A model generated the notes under the pieces. The model did not search any database. It was not told the origin of the DNA and saw only the letters and a program-made list of their open reading frames with translations. Of a DNA stretch of 64,000 nucleotides, positions 34,632 through 43,710 are shown piece by piece (the stretch's first letter is position 1; each line of letters opens with the position of its first letter). The DNA comes from CAZRIZ01 sp050950465 (GTDB lineage Bacteria; Patescibacteriota; Saccharimonadia; Saccharimonadales; Saccharimonadaceae): positions 372,001-436,000 of the forward strand of contig JBMNHQ010000002.1 of assembly GCA_050950465.1 (NCBI GenBank), written 5' to 3'. A program made the translations under genes and the position numbers.

Positions 34632-35540
34632 CTACTCTTCGTCGCCCATCAAGAACCTCTCGAGCTGAGAACGAGCATCATCGTACCCTCTAGATGCTTG
34701 ACGCTCTTGCCGATAAGCGCAGTATGCTTGATAAAAAAGGTTCTCTAATTTATCAGCCCCAGCTTCAAGTTCTTTTGCAGATCGAGGAAGACGTATTGAA
34801 CCACGGGAGCTACTAGCATACTTGCGACATGGACTTAAATAATCACCATTAGTAAACTCCCCAAGCCTCTCTTCCTGAGTTATTAATTCATAGAAGCGCT
34901 TTCGCGCCTCCGCCCACGGCTTAGAAAAGATGGCTGGACCAAGAGATACAATCAGCTCGCTAGTAAAAGGATGATCGCTCGCTAAACCAATACGGAAATA
35001 ATCATTTATGCCATCGAAGTTCACGAAAAGCGACTGGGGTAAATCTGGTTTTAGATTAATAAAGAAGCTATAGCTACCTCTACAACTATCCTCATTTGAC
35101 ACCTCTTGATAATCAACTTTTAATTCGTCACAAATCTGCAAAAAGCGCTTGCGAGATAAATAGTTCCTTATCTTAGAATACGATAAAGCTACGGACTTGA
35201 TGCCACTCTCTGAATCTTGAAAAGAATCAACCATGTGATTCACAAGCTTGTCAAACGCAAGCTTTCTACTTAGCTTAGGCTCTTTCCTCCGTATGTACTC
35301 ATACTCTCTACCCATAGGAAAGCTACTGTTTGGCCAACCAGACGCCGTCTTACTGTCATACTCATCATAACCACTGCTAATCAGTACTTCATTTAAACTG
35401 CACAGAAAAGCATCCGACCCACTTTGATCGTAACCACCTAAGACCCTTACACTAAGAAGATCAGGCCATTTCTCTCCGCTGAACCCATAAAGAATTCTCT
35501 TAAAAAGCTGTGTTATTTTAGAATCTATAGCCTCAGCCAT
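34632..35540 (-). CDS. Unknown protein, member of a local paralogous family
   Basis: About 302 residues from ATG 35540, fixed by AAAGGAGGG; the frame runs to 35588 through the leader. The middle (FLQICDELKVDYQEV, then YSFFINLKPDLPQSLFVNF) matches the 36490 protein (FARMCDELRIARLET, then WEFFIKLQPEIDQSLFVAA). Both end in a long charged helical region. Soluble, no known family. Its leader carries the same hairpin as the 36490 gene. Confidence 0.75.
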   Translation of the reverse strand: MAEAIDSKITQLFKRILYGFSGEKWPDLLSVRVLGGYDQSGSDAFLCSLNEVLISSGYDEYDSKTASGWPNSSFPMGREYEYIRRKEPKLSRKLAFDKLVNHMVDSFQDSESGIKSVALSYSKIRNYLSRKRFLQICDELKVDYQEVSNEDSCRGSYSFFINLKPDLPQSLFVNFDGINDYFRIGLASDHPFTSELIVSLGPAIFSKPWAEARKRFYELITQEERLGEFTNGDYLSPCRKYASSSRGSIRLPRSAKELEAGADKLENLFYQAYCAYRQERQASRGYDDARSQLERFLMGDEE

Positions 35541-35564
35541 TTTACACCCTCCTTTTATTTTCCG

Positions 35565-35602
35565 AGCACCTAAAAATACATAGTTCAAATATTTAAGGTG
35601 CT
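35565..35602 (-). promoter_or_regulatory. Conserved leader hairpin, copy 1
   Basis: Minus-sense AGCACCTTAAATA pairs with TATTTTTAGGTGCT around a loop TTTGAACTATG. The element is nearly identical to 37481-37518, with changes in the stem that keep pairing. A TATAGTAA promoter block precedes both. Confidence 0.7.
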
Positions 35603-35676
35603 TCGTAATGATTGGCGTTACTATAAATTAAAACTCATCTCCGAGCAAGCTTGAGCGTGATTGGTGAGTAAAGAAA

Positions 35677-35696
35677 AACCACCTTATAAGGTGGTT
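35677..35696 (-). terminator. Terminator after the 35768 gene
   Basis: AACCACCTTATAAGGTGGTT palindrome followed by T-rich sequence on the minus strand. Confidence 0.8.
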
Positions 35697-35767
35697 CTAA
35701 CCAGCTGCATTTATAGCTACTGGCCTTTGACAAAACAAAAATTCTAGCTTACCGTATCTATTGTTAA

Positions 35768-36337
35768 TTATGGATGTAATAAATCCCATGCGGATTCACC
35801 AATCCAGTTAGGATGATAATACAAATCACTTCTCTGTACGGCATCATTCTCCAGACCTAAACGAAATGGCTTGTTGCCATCATGATCCTGCTGCGCCCTA
35901 ACTTCAATTTTCAGCTCTTTACATTTCTCAAGCACCAACCCTTGCTGCAAATCTTCGGCAAATTCGACACGCCGCAAACCACCCCCTTCACGGAAACCTT
36001 CGACGAGCAACGCAATTAGCTCTGGGGTAATCTGAGTCAAAACGCCGTTAGCGGGCGGTTGATACAACACTAACGTGAAATTAGTACCAACGTTTCGGTA
36101 AGTATCATGACCGAAACCACCGTTTAAAAGCTGCTGCTCGAGCCTTTCTTTAAAACTCTTACGTTTTGGGGCGGGGCTCACAACCGTGGTATACCAAATT
36201 CTCTTGATATATTGTCCCTTTATGCGACCTAATGAATCACCTAATAGCTGACCTAGTGAGCTATTTGCCCACTTCTCGATGTTACATTTGGTCTGAACTT
36301 TCTTATTATGACCTGTTTTATCTTCTACACTAGACAT
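35768..36337 (-). CDS. Unknown protein, possible distant member of the same family
   Basis: 189 residues behind GAGGAGGG. IWYTTVVSPAPKRKSF resembles the RYTTVTDGSRS part of the 36490 protein, and VLEKCKELKIEV resembles its MCDELRIARL segment, but the LFV block is missing. It ends with an aromatic segment (YYHPNWIGESAWDLLHP). Soluble, no recognised family. Lies between its two relatives, with its own terminator. Confidence 0.65.
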   Translation of the reverse strand: MSSVEDKTGHNKKVQTKCNIEKWANSSLGQLLGDSLGRIKGQYIKRIWYTTVVSPAPKRKSFKERLEQQLLNGGFGHDTYRNVGTNFTLVLYQPPANGVLTQITPELIALLVEGFREGGGLRRVEFAEDLQQGLVLEKCKELKIEVRAQQDHDGNKPFRLGLENDAVQRSDLYYHPNWIGESAWDLLHP

Positions 36338-36384
36338 GACTCCCTCCTCTATATTTATTCTGTCTTTTTAATGTCCTCCCTCCA

Positions 36385-36430
36385 AGCGCTAATTTACGAT
36401 GCTTTTTAGAAAAAAGCAAGCTCAAGCACT
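36385..36430 (-). promoter_or_regulatory. Leader hairpin of the 35768 gene
   Basis: Outer AGTGCT/AGCGCT and inner GCTTTTT/AAAAAGC stems upstream of two GGAGG motifs. A similar outer-stem idea to copies 1 and 2, but a different loop. Confidence 0.45.
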
Positions 36431-36443
36431 ATTGATTATCAAA

Positions 36444-36467
36444 GAAAAAACCGCCCTGACGGGCGGC
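36444..36467 (-). terminator. Terminator after the 36490 gene
   Basis: CCGCCC, loop, GGGCGG with a T-run on the minus strand. Confidence 0.85.
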
Positions 36468-36489
36468 ATTTTGAACTACTTACTTACTG

Positions 36490-37458
36490 TCACCAATTAT
36501 TAGACTTGGTAATAGCTGACCCGATGCGAACTAACGCACCCTGCTCAGCCTGCTCAGCTTGATATCTTACAGATCGAGATGCACAAAACGTATCTAAATC
36601 GCGCATTATTTCAGGAAGTCGTTTTTCAATTTCACTTATAGGTGCTGCGCCTCGCCTACGCCACAACCATTCCGTAAGCAAATCATCTCCTCGAGAAAAT
36701 TCCTCAAGCTTCCTTTCGTATCCTACAAGCTCATTAAAAACTTCAATCAGCCCTGACCGCGATAAGACCCTGTTATCCTTTTTGAGTTCGTTAAGCTCTT
36801 CTGCGAAGTAGACCAGCCCACTCTTTGAGGCACCGCGACAAGTCGGTATGCCAACAAAAATTGCGTGATCTCGAGCAGAAGCTGCCACAAAAAGTGATTG
36901 GTCTATTTCTGGCTGAAGCTTAATGAAAAATTCCCAAGCATAATTCCGCTGATATCTAAGCTGATATTCAGAAGTTTCTAGCCTAGCAATCCTTAGCTCA
37001 TCGCACATTCTTGCGAAATCATCGCGGGTTATTCTTTTTTCACTCGGATAATTGATCTTCACCTCTGTAAGATAGGATCTACTACCGTCTGTAACCGTTG
37101 TGTAACGGATGGCCGTAATCATATCCCCAGACAGCACCCCATTTGCACTTTCGAAGATGGTCTGGACGCACTCAATAGCGCCATCCGAGCGGCCAGGCCG
37201 AGGCCTTAGGTTAGATACCAAGCTAGTCTTACGACTAAGCTGAGGTTTGGTGATAGGTGTCAGTCCCCCTGTGTGGCTAGATCGAAGTCCAAGATTGAAG
37301 GCCAAGTTTTCCAGTTCATTACGATTAAGGAAGTCACTTAGGTCATTCAGATTCCCACTGGGGGTTGGAACAAGATGATGGGCTAGGATCTGGTCTTTTG
37401 GTATATGTAATAGTTCTCGAAACAAAGCTTCTGCTCGATTGTTATGGGTGTCGGACAT
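36490..37458 (-). CDS. Unknown protein, member of a local paralogous family
   Basis: About 322 residues from ATG 37458, which has AAAGGAGGGG upstream; the frame extends to 37485 into the leader hairpin. A homologous block with the 34632 protein covers about residues 150-215 (MCDELRIAR to QSLFVAASARDHAIFVG). The C-terminal third is helical and Arg/Glu-rich. No signal peptide or membrane segment and no known family. Confidence 0.75.
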   Translation of the reverse strand: MSDTHNNRAEALFRELLHIPKDQILAHHLVPTPSGNLNDLSDFLNRNELENLAFNLGLRSSHTGGLTPITKPQLSRKTSLVSNLRPRPGRSDGAIECVQTIFESANGVLSGDMITAIRYTTVTDGSRSYLTEVKINYPSEKRITRDDFARMCDELRIARLETSEYQLRYQRNYAWEFFIKLQPEIDQSLFVAASARDHAIFVGIPTCRGASKSGLVYFAEELNELKKDNRVLSRSGLIEVFNELVGYERKLEEFSRGDDLLTEWLWRRRGAAPISEIEKRLPEIMRDLDTFCASRSVRYQAEQAEQGALVRIGSAITKSNNW

Positions 37459-37480
37459 ATTACCCCTCCTTTCCCCCACT

Positions 37481-37518
37481 AGCACCTCAAATACAGTAGT
37501 TCAAATATTTAAGGTACT
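37481..37518 (-). promoter_or_regulatory. Conserved leader hairpin, copy 2
   Basis: Minus-sense AGTACCTTAAATA pairs with TATTTGAGGTGCT around TTTGAACTACTG. Compared with copy 1, a C-G pair becomes U-G and a T-T mismatch becomes U-G. Confidence 0.7.
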
Positions 37519-37589
37519 TCGGTGTGATAAACATTACTATAATTAAGATTTATAACCAGAACAAGCATAAGCGTTTTGAGTAGCTAAAC

Positions 37590-37611
37590 AAAAACCGCCC
37601 CTCAGGGCAGT
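37590..37611 (-). terminator. Terminator after the 37640 gene
   Basis: ACTGCCC, loop TGAG, GGGCGGT then TTTTTG on the minus strand. Confidence 0.85.
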
Positions 37612-37639
37612 TTTTGTTTAAAAAAGGGCGAAGTGCTGA

Positions 37640-38047
37640 CTACTTCTCTTCTGGAAAACGATCAGGGTTGGCGCGATAATATTCTACCAACGGAGCATCT
37701 TCGGCCAACACTTGTGACTCAATATAATATCGCCCCACAAAACCACCTTTTTTGGCAGTTTTCTGTTTAGCAGCCTCTCGCAACTGCTCTTCGGAGAAAC
37801 CAAAATGCTCCCTCAGGGCATCAACTATCGACTGTAAATCAGCCAACTCTGCTAGCACTTCTTCTAAATCAGCCTCTGAATCGGTTGGTATCTCAGACGA
37901 CTCTTCTGTAACTTTATGAATTAATTCACGCACGTACTCTTCATCGCCCAACACCCGATAGTCAACCTTTTTGTAGATGTCAGGGTTTGTCAGGCAATCT
38001 TCTAAGATTTTGTCCCGAACCAATTTGCGTAAATAAAACTTAGGCAT
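37640..38047 (-). CDS. Predicted house-cleaning NTP pyrophosphatase (COG4997-like)
   Basis: 135 residues. KLVRDKILEDCL at the N-terminus and the KVTEESSEI ... LEEVLAELADLQSIVDAL segment give the E-xx-E ... E-xx-D metal sites of the all-alpha MazG-like superfamily. It probably hydrolyses damaged or excess nucleotides. The ATG overlaps the stop of the preceding MazG-like gene by 8 bases, so the two are coupled. Confidence 0.8.
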   Translation of the reverse strand: MPKFYLRKLVRDKILEDCLTNPDIYKKVDYRVLGDEEYVRELIHKVTEESSEIPTDSEADLEEVLAELADLQSIVDALREHFGFSEEQLREAAKQKTAKKGGFVGRYYIESQVLAEDAPLVEYYRANPDRFPEEK

Positions 38048-38366
38048 TTTTGTCCTTTTTAGCGAAACGATTTGAGTCGCGACCGATGGCTTTCTCTAAA
38101 GTCGCTGCCATCACCTTATCTAAATCAATATTTTCGCTATTTGCCATACAGATAAGGTTAAACAAAACGTCGCCAATCTCGCTTGGTAAGTCCTGTGCTG
38201 CTTCGGAGGATTTTTTCGGCTTATCGCCATAGAGGTGGTTAAGCAGTCGCCCCACCTCACCGACTTCTTCCGCCAAACGAGCAAACTGACTCAAAGGACT
38301 CCAATAAGGCTTTTCAAATTGTTGCGCCCAATCGTCAACTTGTTTTTGATAATCTTTCAGACTCAT
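38040..38366 (-). CDS. MazG-like nucleotide pyrophosphohydrolase
   Basis: 108 residues, TGGAGG upstream. RLAEEVGEVGRLLNHLYG and LPSEIGDVLFNLICMAN contain the EExxE and ExxD metal-binding pairs of the MazG fold. It ends with a Lys-rich tail. First gene of a three-member nucleotide-sanitation group with the 37640 gene and the HD protein. Confidence 0.85.
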   Translation of the reverse strand: MSLKDYQKQVDDWAQQFEKPYWSPLSQFARLAEEVGEVGRLLNHLYGDKPKKSSEAAQDLPSEIGDVLFNLICMANSENIDLDKVMAATLEKAIGRDSNRFAKKDKNA

Positions 38367-38380
38367 AAAACCTCCATTTA

Positions 38381-39016
38381 TTATTTATTAATTTCATCAA
38401 TAATCTGTTTAAACAAACCCTCAAAAGAGTTTTGAAATTCATAATAGGCAAAAAACGTATCAGACAGCTGAGCTTGGGGATTCTTAGATATTTCTTTTAA
38501 GTGTTCAGCCTTGAGCATAGATTGGTTTTGTGGGCTAAAGATATTTGTGTCGGAATCATAGAGCTTAGCCTGCAAAGTAGCCTCAAGCTTATCGCACTGT
38601 TTAGCAAATTTAGCCTCTTTAGTTTCACCACGATTGTACTCCTTGACTAATTTGATATATTCTTCGGCTTTCACAAGATCAGCCAACAAATTAGTAGCCC
38701 TATCTTCGCCGTGTTTTTTAATTTCACTTCGGTTTTTCACACCATCGTATGGCGTGATATCACCAATAAACAGCTCGTCTAATTCGTGAAGAACTAGCAT
38801 TTTCAGGACTCGATTGATATCAGCATCAACTTCAAACTCCGAGTCAATTAATATCGCCAAAATACAGACACCAAAAATATGATCGGCTACACTCTCAAGC
38901 GTTTCGCGCTGAATATGCCAAAGATGCCAACCAGCACGAGGCATTTCTTTTAGCTTAGCCACGATGTTGTAGATCTTTACCAGCATATCAACTTTTTCGA
39001 CGAAACTCTTACTCAC
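38381..39016 (-). CDS. HD-domain phosphohydrolase (YfbR/HDDC2-like)
   Basis: 211 residues. The HD metal motifs are ESVADHIFGV, LVLHELDELFIGD and KQCDKLEATLQAKL; the WHLWHIQRETLESVADH arrangement is typical of the 5'-deoxynucleotidase-like family. A role in dNMP turnover fits the adjacent pyrophosphatases. The ATG overlaps the ligA stop by 8 bases. Confidence 0.82.
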   Translation of the reverse strand: MSKSFVEKVDMLVKIYNIVAKLKEMPRAGWHLWHIQRETLESVADHIFGVCILAILIDSEFEVDADINRVLKMLVLHELDELFIGDITPYDGVKNRSEIKKHGEDRATNLLADLVKAEEYIKLVKEYNRGETKEAKFAKQCDKLEATLQAKLYDSDTNIFSPQNQSMLKAEHLKEISKNPQAQLSDTFFAYYEFQNSFEGLFKQIIDEINK

Positions 39017-41051
39017 TTAATATCTCCGTAAATTCTTGTTCATTGATAATCACTGTGCCGTGCTTTTCGGCAGCTTTAAGTTTCGAACCACCAACTTTAC
39101 CGCCTGCCACAAGATAGGTTGTATCATTAGCAACGGCGGTTTGGAATTTGCCGCCTAGCGCGCGAATCTTCTCAGCCGCCTCGTCACGACTCATTGATTC
39201 TAACTTACCAGTAATAACAAAGTTCTTTCCGGTCAGTTTGCCAGACTTTTGTGTAAAGACTGGCTCAACACCGAGTGACTTAAACTTATCCAGCAACTTT
39301 AGATTGTCTTCATCAGCGAACCAACCCAGAATACTTTCAGCTACGATTTCACCTACGCCATCAATCTCCGACAATTCGTCAAGCGTCGCGTGACTCAATT
39401 TTTTCAAAGAACCAAAATGATTAGCTAAGTCTAAGGCCGTTTGCGAGCCGATGTGACGAATACCCAAGCCGTAAATAAAACGCTCTAGATTAGGTTGTTT
39501 TTTCGCTGCGATTGCATCAAGTAGTTTTTGGGTTGAAATCTCCGCAAAACGGTCTAACTTTAATAGGTCTTCTTTTTGTAATTGATAAATGTCAGCTAAG
39601 TCTTTAATGAGACCAGCGTTAACCAAAACTTCAGCATTTTTTTCACCCAAAGTGTTAATATCCAGTGCTGCTTTTGAAGCAAAATGTGTCACACTACGAA
39701 TTAAAACCAATGGTCCAGAATAATTTTTAACTCGGTAAACCACTTCACCCTCTGGTCGTTCAAATTCCAATTCAGGATATTGACGCTTAAGCTCAGCTTC
39801 ATAATCAATCGGCTTTGAGTTATCTGGCCTAAGCTCCAGTAGAACCTTCTCAACTTGCGGAATAATATCCCCTGCCTTGTAAATCACCACCGTATCATCA
39901 CGACGTACATCTAAGCGAGCGATTTCGTCAGCGTTATGCAAACTAGCATGCTGTACCGTCGTACCAGCTACCTGTACTGGATCAAATACTGCCACAGGCG
40001 TAGCTGCACCAGTGCGACCGAGTGAAATAACAATATCTTTTACTACTGTTGTGGTTTGCTCAGCTGGATACTTAAAGGCAATTGCTCCACGTGGGGTTTT
40101 GCCAACAATGCCCAACTTGTCAAAAGCCTGTCGATTGTTGATTTTTATTACCATGCCATCATTATTAAAAGGCAAATCCATGCGTCGATCGCGCCAAAAT
40201 TCAATGTACTTAACTATTTCTGACAAGCTCTTTAATACTACTGGCTCGGCATTACAAGTGATACCTAAGTTTCTCATCGCCTGATAAGCATAAAAATAAG
40301 TCGGTACTTCACTAAAATCGTCACGCAGCAAATCATAACCATGAAAATTTAACGGCCGCTCGGCTGCTAGTTTCGGATCAAGTTGACGCATTGTACCAGC
40401 CGCTAAGTTGCGCGGATTAGCGAACTCAGGCTCACCAATTTGACATTGCTTGGCATTTAGCTTAGCGAAATCATCCTTGTGCATGACAATCTCACCACGA
40501 ATTTCTGTTCGACCTTTCAAAAATTTTTCAAACCCTAAAGTCGAGCGTAATTTCAGCGGTACATTAGCAATAGTTTTTACATTATGAGTAATATCTTCGC
40601 CTACCATACCGTCACCTCGCGTCACCGCCCGTTCTAAGACACCATCTTTATAGATCAGCGATGCAGCTAAGCCGTCCATTTTAATATCGCAAAAGAATTC
40701 AAATTTGACGGTCGGTAAGATTTTTTGAGCTCGCTCAATCCAAGCACCAACCTCCTCTTCATTAAAGGCATCGGTCAAAGATATCATGCGCCACTTGTGT
40801 CGCACCTTTGTAAACTTATCGAGTGCGACACCCGCTACCTTTTGTGTCGGACTATCGGGTGTAATCAATTCAGGAAATTGCTCTTCTAGCTGCGCTAGTT
40901 CATGCTTTAGGCTATCAGCCGCCGCTTCGCTCATAATTGATTCGTCTAGTATATGATAGTGATAGCGATAATCATCAATTAGAGCCCGCAACTTAGCTAC
41001 GCGCTTTTTAGCGTCGGGAAAGTTTACCTTAGGCTGGCTGGGCATTGTCAT
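39009..41051 (-). CDS. ligA: NAD-dependent DNA ligase lacking the zinc-finger cysteines
   Basis: 680 residues. Adenylation motif CDIKMDGLAASL with the active Lys, nucleotide-binding TRGDGMVGEDITHNVKTI and NPRNLAAGTMRQLDP, an OB fold (GRTGAATPVAVFDPV), four HhH motifs and a C-terminal BRCT (GKNFVITGKLESMSRDEA). The segment between the OB fold and HTH (RPEGEVVYRVKNYSGPLVL to HFASKAALDI) aligns with the Cys4 zinc-finger position but has no cysteine. Starts at 41051 or 41045, overlapping the upstream membrane gene. Confidence 0.95.
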   Translation of the reverse strand: MTMPSQPKVNFPDAKKRVAKLRALIDDYRYHYHILDESIMSEAAADSLKHELAQLEEQFPELITPDSPTQKVAGVALDKFTKVRHKWRMISLTDAFNEEEVGAWIERAQKILPTVKFEFFCDIKMDGLAASLIYKDGVLERAVTRGDGMVGEDITHNVKTIANVPLKLRSTLGFEKFLKGRTEIRGEIVMHKDDFAKLNAKQCQIGEPEFANPRNLAAGTMRQLDPKLAAERPLNFHGYDLLRDDFSEVPTYFYAYQAMRNLGITCNAEPVVLKSLSEIVKYIEFWRDRRMDLPFNNDGMVIKINNRQAFDKLGIVGKTPRGAIAFKYPAEQTTTVVKDIVISLGRTGAATPVAVFDPVQVAGTTVQHASLHNADEIARLDVRRDDTVVIYKAGDIIPQVEKVLLELRPDNSKPIDYEAELKRQYPELEFERPEGEVVYRVKNYSGPLVLIRSVTHFASKAALDINTLGEKNAEVLVNAGLIKDLADIYQLQKEDLLKLDRFAEISTQKLLDAIAAKKQPNLERFIYGLGIRHIGSQTALDLANHFGSLKKLSHATLDELSEIDGVGEIVAESILGWFADEDNLKLLDKFKSLGVEPVFTQKSGKLTGKNFVITGKLESMSRDEAAEKIRALGGKFQTAVANDTTYLVAGGKVGGSKLKAAEKHGTVIINEQEFTEILSE

Positions 41052-42135
41052 CTAAAACCCGTCGATATAGTAAGTAGATATAGGCACTAGTCCAAATTGC
41101 CGTGGTAACTGTTAAGGCTAATAAGACAAATGGTACAATCGGTATCTTAGTCAACCACTCCCACTTAGCGGAGAGCTCGTTTTCTATGAGAATTGTCGGA
41201 AAAGCTACCACCACCCAAAGTGTAACAACTTGGAAAAAATGCCAAACAATCCGGCGCACAATCCGCCCACGTCGACCAACCACCATATCATCGGCAATAT
41301 GCCAAGCTTTCATCGGCTCAGTACCGTAGTTAGTGGCGACAGCCAAGGCAATAATTGTACTAACTAGCCAGTATAGCGTAAGAGCTAGAACGAACACACC
41401 CACCAAGACTGCTAACATATCGCCGACCCCGCCCTTAATTAATTCAGTATTCTTAGCTGCTGAGAAAACGATAGCATAAACCCCTAGCGGAATTAATTGG
41501 ATAATAGCAAAGAACATCAATATTATTGTGGGAATAAGTGGCGCACCCGATTCATACAATGCTTGTCGCAACCTGACTGGCTTCTTTGCTAATTGACGGC
41601 GAAGGACAAAGACCACAACCAACCAAGTAAAGACAACCGCTAGCGCCAAAAGAATTTGTTGTGACTGATCGCCAGCTGGATTGATGCTGCCTGACGAAAC
41701 TGAGGATAAAAAAAGTAGTCCCGCTCGATATAACCTACTACCCAAACCAGCTTCACCAGCCGTTTCATCCAATGCCTCACGCAAATTATTATAGGACATC
41801 TGGGGCATTAGCAGGGAAAAAATTAGGAATATCGCTACTAACAATAGGCCAAATTTAAGAAAAATTTTCTTACCTCGTTTCAACTCTCGCCAAACATTGA
41901 TTGAGAACTTAAAATAACCCTCCATCTTTAACGATCGCTTAGTATCAACACGCTTAGTTAGTCGAAAACTTCGATGTGGGCGTCGACGCAACAAAGCCCG
42001 CTGACGACGCTTGACCTTTTCCCACCAATCTAGCTTAACCTTTGGTTTCTTTTTTCGAACAGCCTTAGTAGGTTTGGTGGTTTTTTTAGAAACCGGCTTT
42101 TTTGTAACACTTTTCTTGGAAGAGGTTCTAGACAT
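41029..42135 (-). CDS. Polytopic membrane protein, unknown
   Basis: 368 residues: a very basic N-terminal 70 residues (Lys/Arg-rich, possibly nucleic-acid or lipid-head binding), then about six membrane helices (about 94-112, 165-183, 198-222, 236-262, 290-312, 330-352). No family recognised. It overlaps htpX by one base and ligA by about 20 bases, giving an htpX-unknown-ligA run. Confidence 0.7.
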   Translation of the reverse strand: MSRTSSKKSVTKKPVSKKTTKPTKAVRKKKPKVKLDWWEKVKRRQRALLRRRPHRSFRLTKRVDTKRSLKMEGYFKFSINVWRELKRGKKIFLKFGLLLVAIFLIFSLLMPQMSYNNLREALDETAGEAGLGSRLYRAGLLFLSSVSSGSINPAGDQSQQILLALAVVFTWLVVVFVLRRQLAKKPVRLRQALYESGAPLIPTIILMFFAIIQLIPLGVYAIVFSAAKNTELIKGGVGDMLAVLVGVFVLALTLYWLVSTIIALAVATNYGTEPMKAWHIADDMVVGRRGRIVRRIVWHFFQVVTLWVVVAFPTILIENELSAKWEWLTKIPIVPFVLLALTVTTAIWTSAYIYLLYRRVLDDNAQPA

Positions 42136-43019
42136 TAAAACTGACCTTCCATGCCCCGTAAAATTTTAATTCGCTCTTCAATTGGCGGATGAGTACTAAA
42201 CAAACTAGATGCAAATCCCTTCTTTATCGGATTCTTGATGTACATGTTTGCCATCGATGAATTAAATTTCCTCATCGGTTGCCTGTCGTCACGAAGCTTT
42301 TCTAGTGCTCGCGCTAAACCCTCTGGATCGCGTGTTGTTAAGCTAGCGGTCGCATCAGCCAAATACTCTCGCTTACGACTGACAGCCAGCTGAATCAAAG
42401 TAGCCATAATTGGTGCTAAAACCGCAACGATTAGTAACAAAACCATTCCTAGACCGCCACCACTACGATTATCACGATCACGCGAGGATGAAAAACGAAA
42501 ACCACGTAAAATCATATCGGACATAAAGCCAATTGCTGCCGTCAAAGCCAGGGCGACCAAACTCACTCGAATATCGTAATTACCAATATGGGCCATCTCA
42601 TGAGCAATCACACCCGTTAATTCACGCTCATCCATCATCTCGATTAACCCAGTAGTTGCTGCCACGGCAGCATGCTCTGGATCACGACCAGTTGCAAAGG
42701 CGTTAGGTGAAGAATCGTCAATTACATAAATCTTCGGCATTGGTAAACCCGTTGTTATCGTCAGCGTTTCTACCACATGATACAGGCGTGGTGCGGACTG
42801 GCGGTCCACCTCACGTGCACCACTCATCATAATTGCCATTTTGCTGGCGAAAAAATACTGGATTAGAGCATAAATTGCACTAATGCCAAGCATAATCCAA
42901 GTTACTGAGAAATCATCAGATAAATAACCTACCAAAGCGCCAATTATGGCGATGATTACGAAGAACATCGCCATGACTAGCCAAGTTTTGCGCTTGTTTT
43001 TATCAATCTGAGAATACAT
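42135..43019 (-). CDS. htpX: HtpX-like membrane zinc metalloprotease (M48)
   Basis: 294 residues. Two N-terminal membrane helices, the zinc site HEMAHIGNYD (about 138-147), further helices, and the third ligand in KREYLADATA. NAFATGRDPEHAAVAATTGL is characteristic of HtpX. It performs quality control of membrane proteins. It follows lemA, a very common pairing. Confidence 0.94.
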   Translation of the reverse strand: MYSQIDKNKRKTWLVMAMFFVIIAIIGALVGYLSDDFSVTWIMLGISAIYALIQYFFASKMAIMMSGAREVDRQSAPRLYHVVETLTITTGLPMPKIYVIDDSSPNAFATGRDPEHAAVAATTGLIEMMDERELTGVIAHEMAHIGNYDIRVSLVALALTAAIGFMSDMILRGFRFSSSRDRDNRSGGGLGMVLLLIVAVLAPIMATLIQLAVSRKREYLADATASLTTRDPEGLARALEKLRDDRQPMRKFNSSMANMYIKNPIKKGFASSLFSTHPPIEERIKILRGMEGQF

Positions 43020-43038
43020 TTTATCTCAAAAAACTGAA

Positions 43039-43596
43039 TTAGAACTCAACTTTTGGTGCGTTTTCCGCTTCAGCTCGATCAGCTACCTCAAAAAATTCAC
43101 GTTTTTCGAATTTAAACATTGAAGCAATAATGTTAGTCGGGAAAGAGTCAATTTTAGTATTAAGATCACGCACACCAGCGTTGTAGAATCGGCGTGAAGC
43201 TTGAATCTTATCTTCAGTATCAGTTAATTTTTGTTGCAGATCCATAAAATTAGTATTAGCTTTCAACTCTGGATAAGCTTCAGCTACAGCAAAAAGACTC
43301 TTCAAAGTACCAGATAACACATTGTCAGCCTGAGCAGTTTCCGCTACACCCTTGGCGTTCATTAAACCAGCACGTGCTTCGGTGACCTTAGCAAAAACGT
43401 CTTCTTCATGCTTAGCATAGCCCTTGACAGTCGAGACCAAGTTTGGAATCAAATCGAGGCGATATTTTAATTGAACTGCAATATCACTCCAAGCCTCCTC
43501 AACTCGAGTCTTAAGCTTGACTAAACCGTTATAGGCGCCAATTAGAGCTGCGACCAATAGAGCTATTACAATTAATATTCCGATAACCCATTCCAT
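43039..43596 (-). CDS. lemA: LemA-family protein
   Basis: 185 residues behind AAAGGAG. N-terminal membrane helix (about 3-23), then the helical LemA domain: YNGLVKLKTRVEEAWSDIAVQLKYRLDLIPNLV, AYPELKAN and YNAGVRDLNTKIDSFPTNI. Function not settled; it is conserved next to htpX. Confidence 0.93.
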   Translation of the reverse strand: MEWVIGILIVIALLVAALIGAYNGLVKLKTRVEEAWSDIAVQLKYRLDLIPNLVSTVKGYAKHEEDVFAKVTEARAGLMNAKGVAETAQADNVLSGTLKSLFAVAEAYPELKANTNFMDLQQKLTDTEDKIQASRRFYNAGVRDLNTKIDSFPTNIIASMFKFEKREFFEVADRAEAENAPKVEF

Positions 43597-43710
43597 ATAG
43601 TTTTCTTTCTCCTTTTAATTTACACGTTTATATGATTTTAGAGATTTCTCCCATAAACCATTATGTGTTTAATTATATCATAATGCTACTTAATTTTAAG
43701 AACCATTTTA

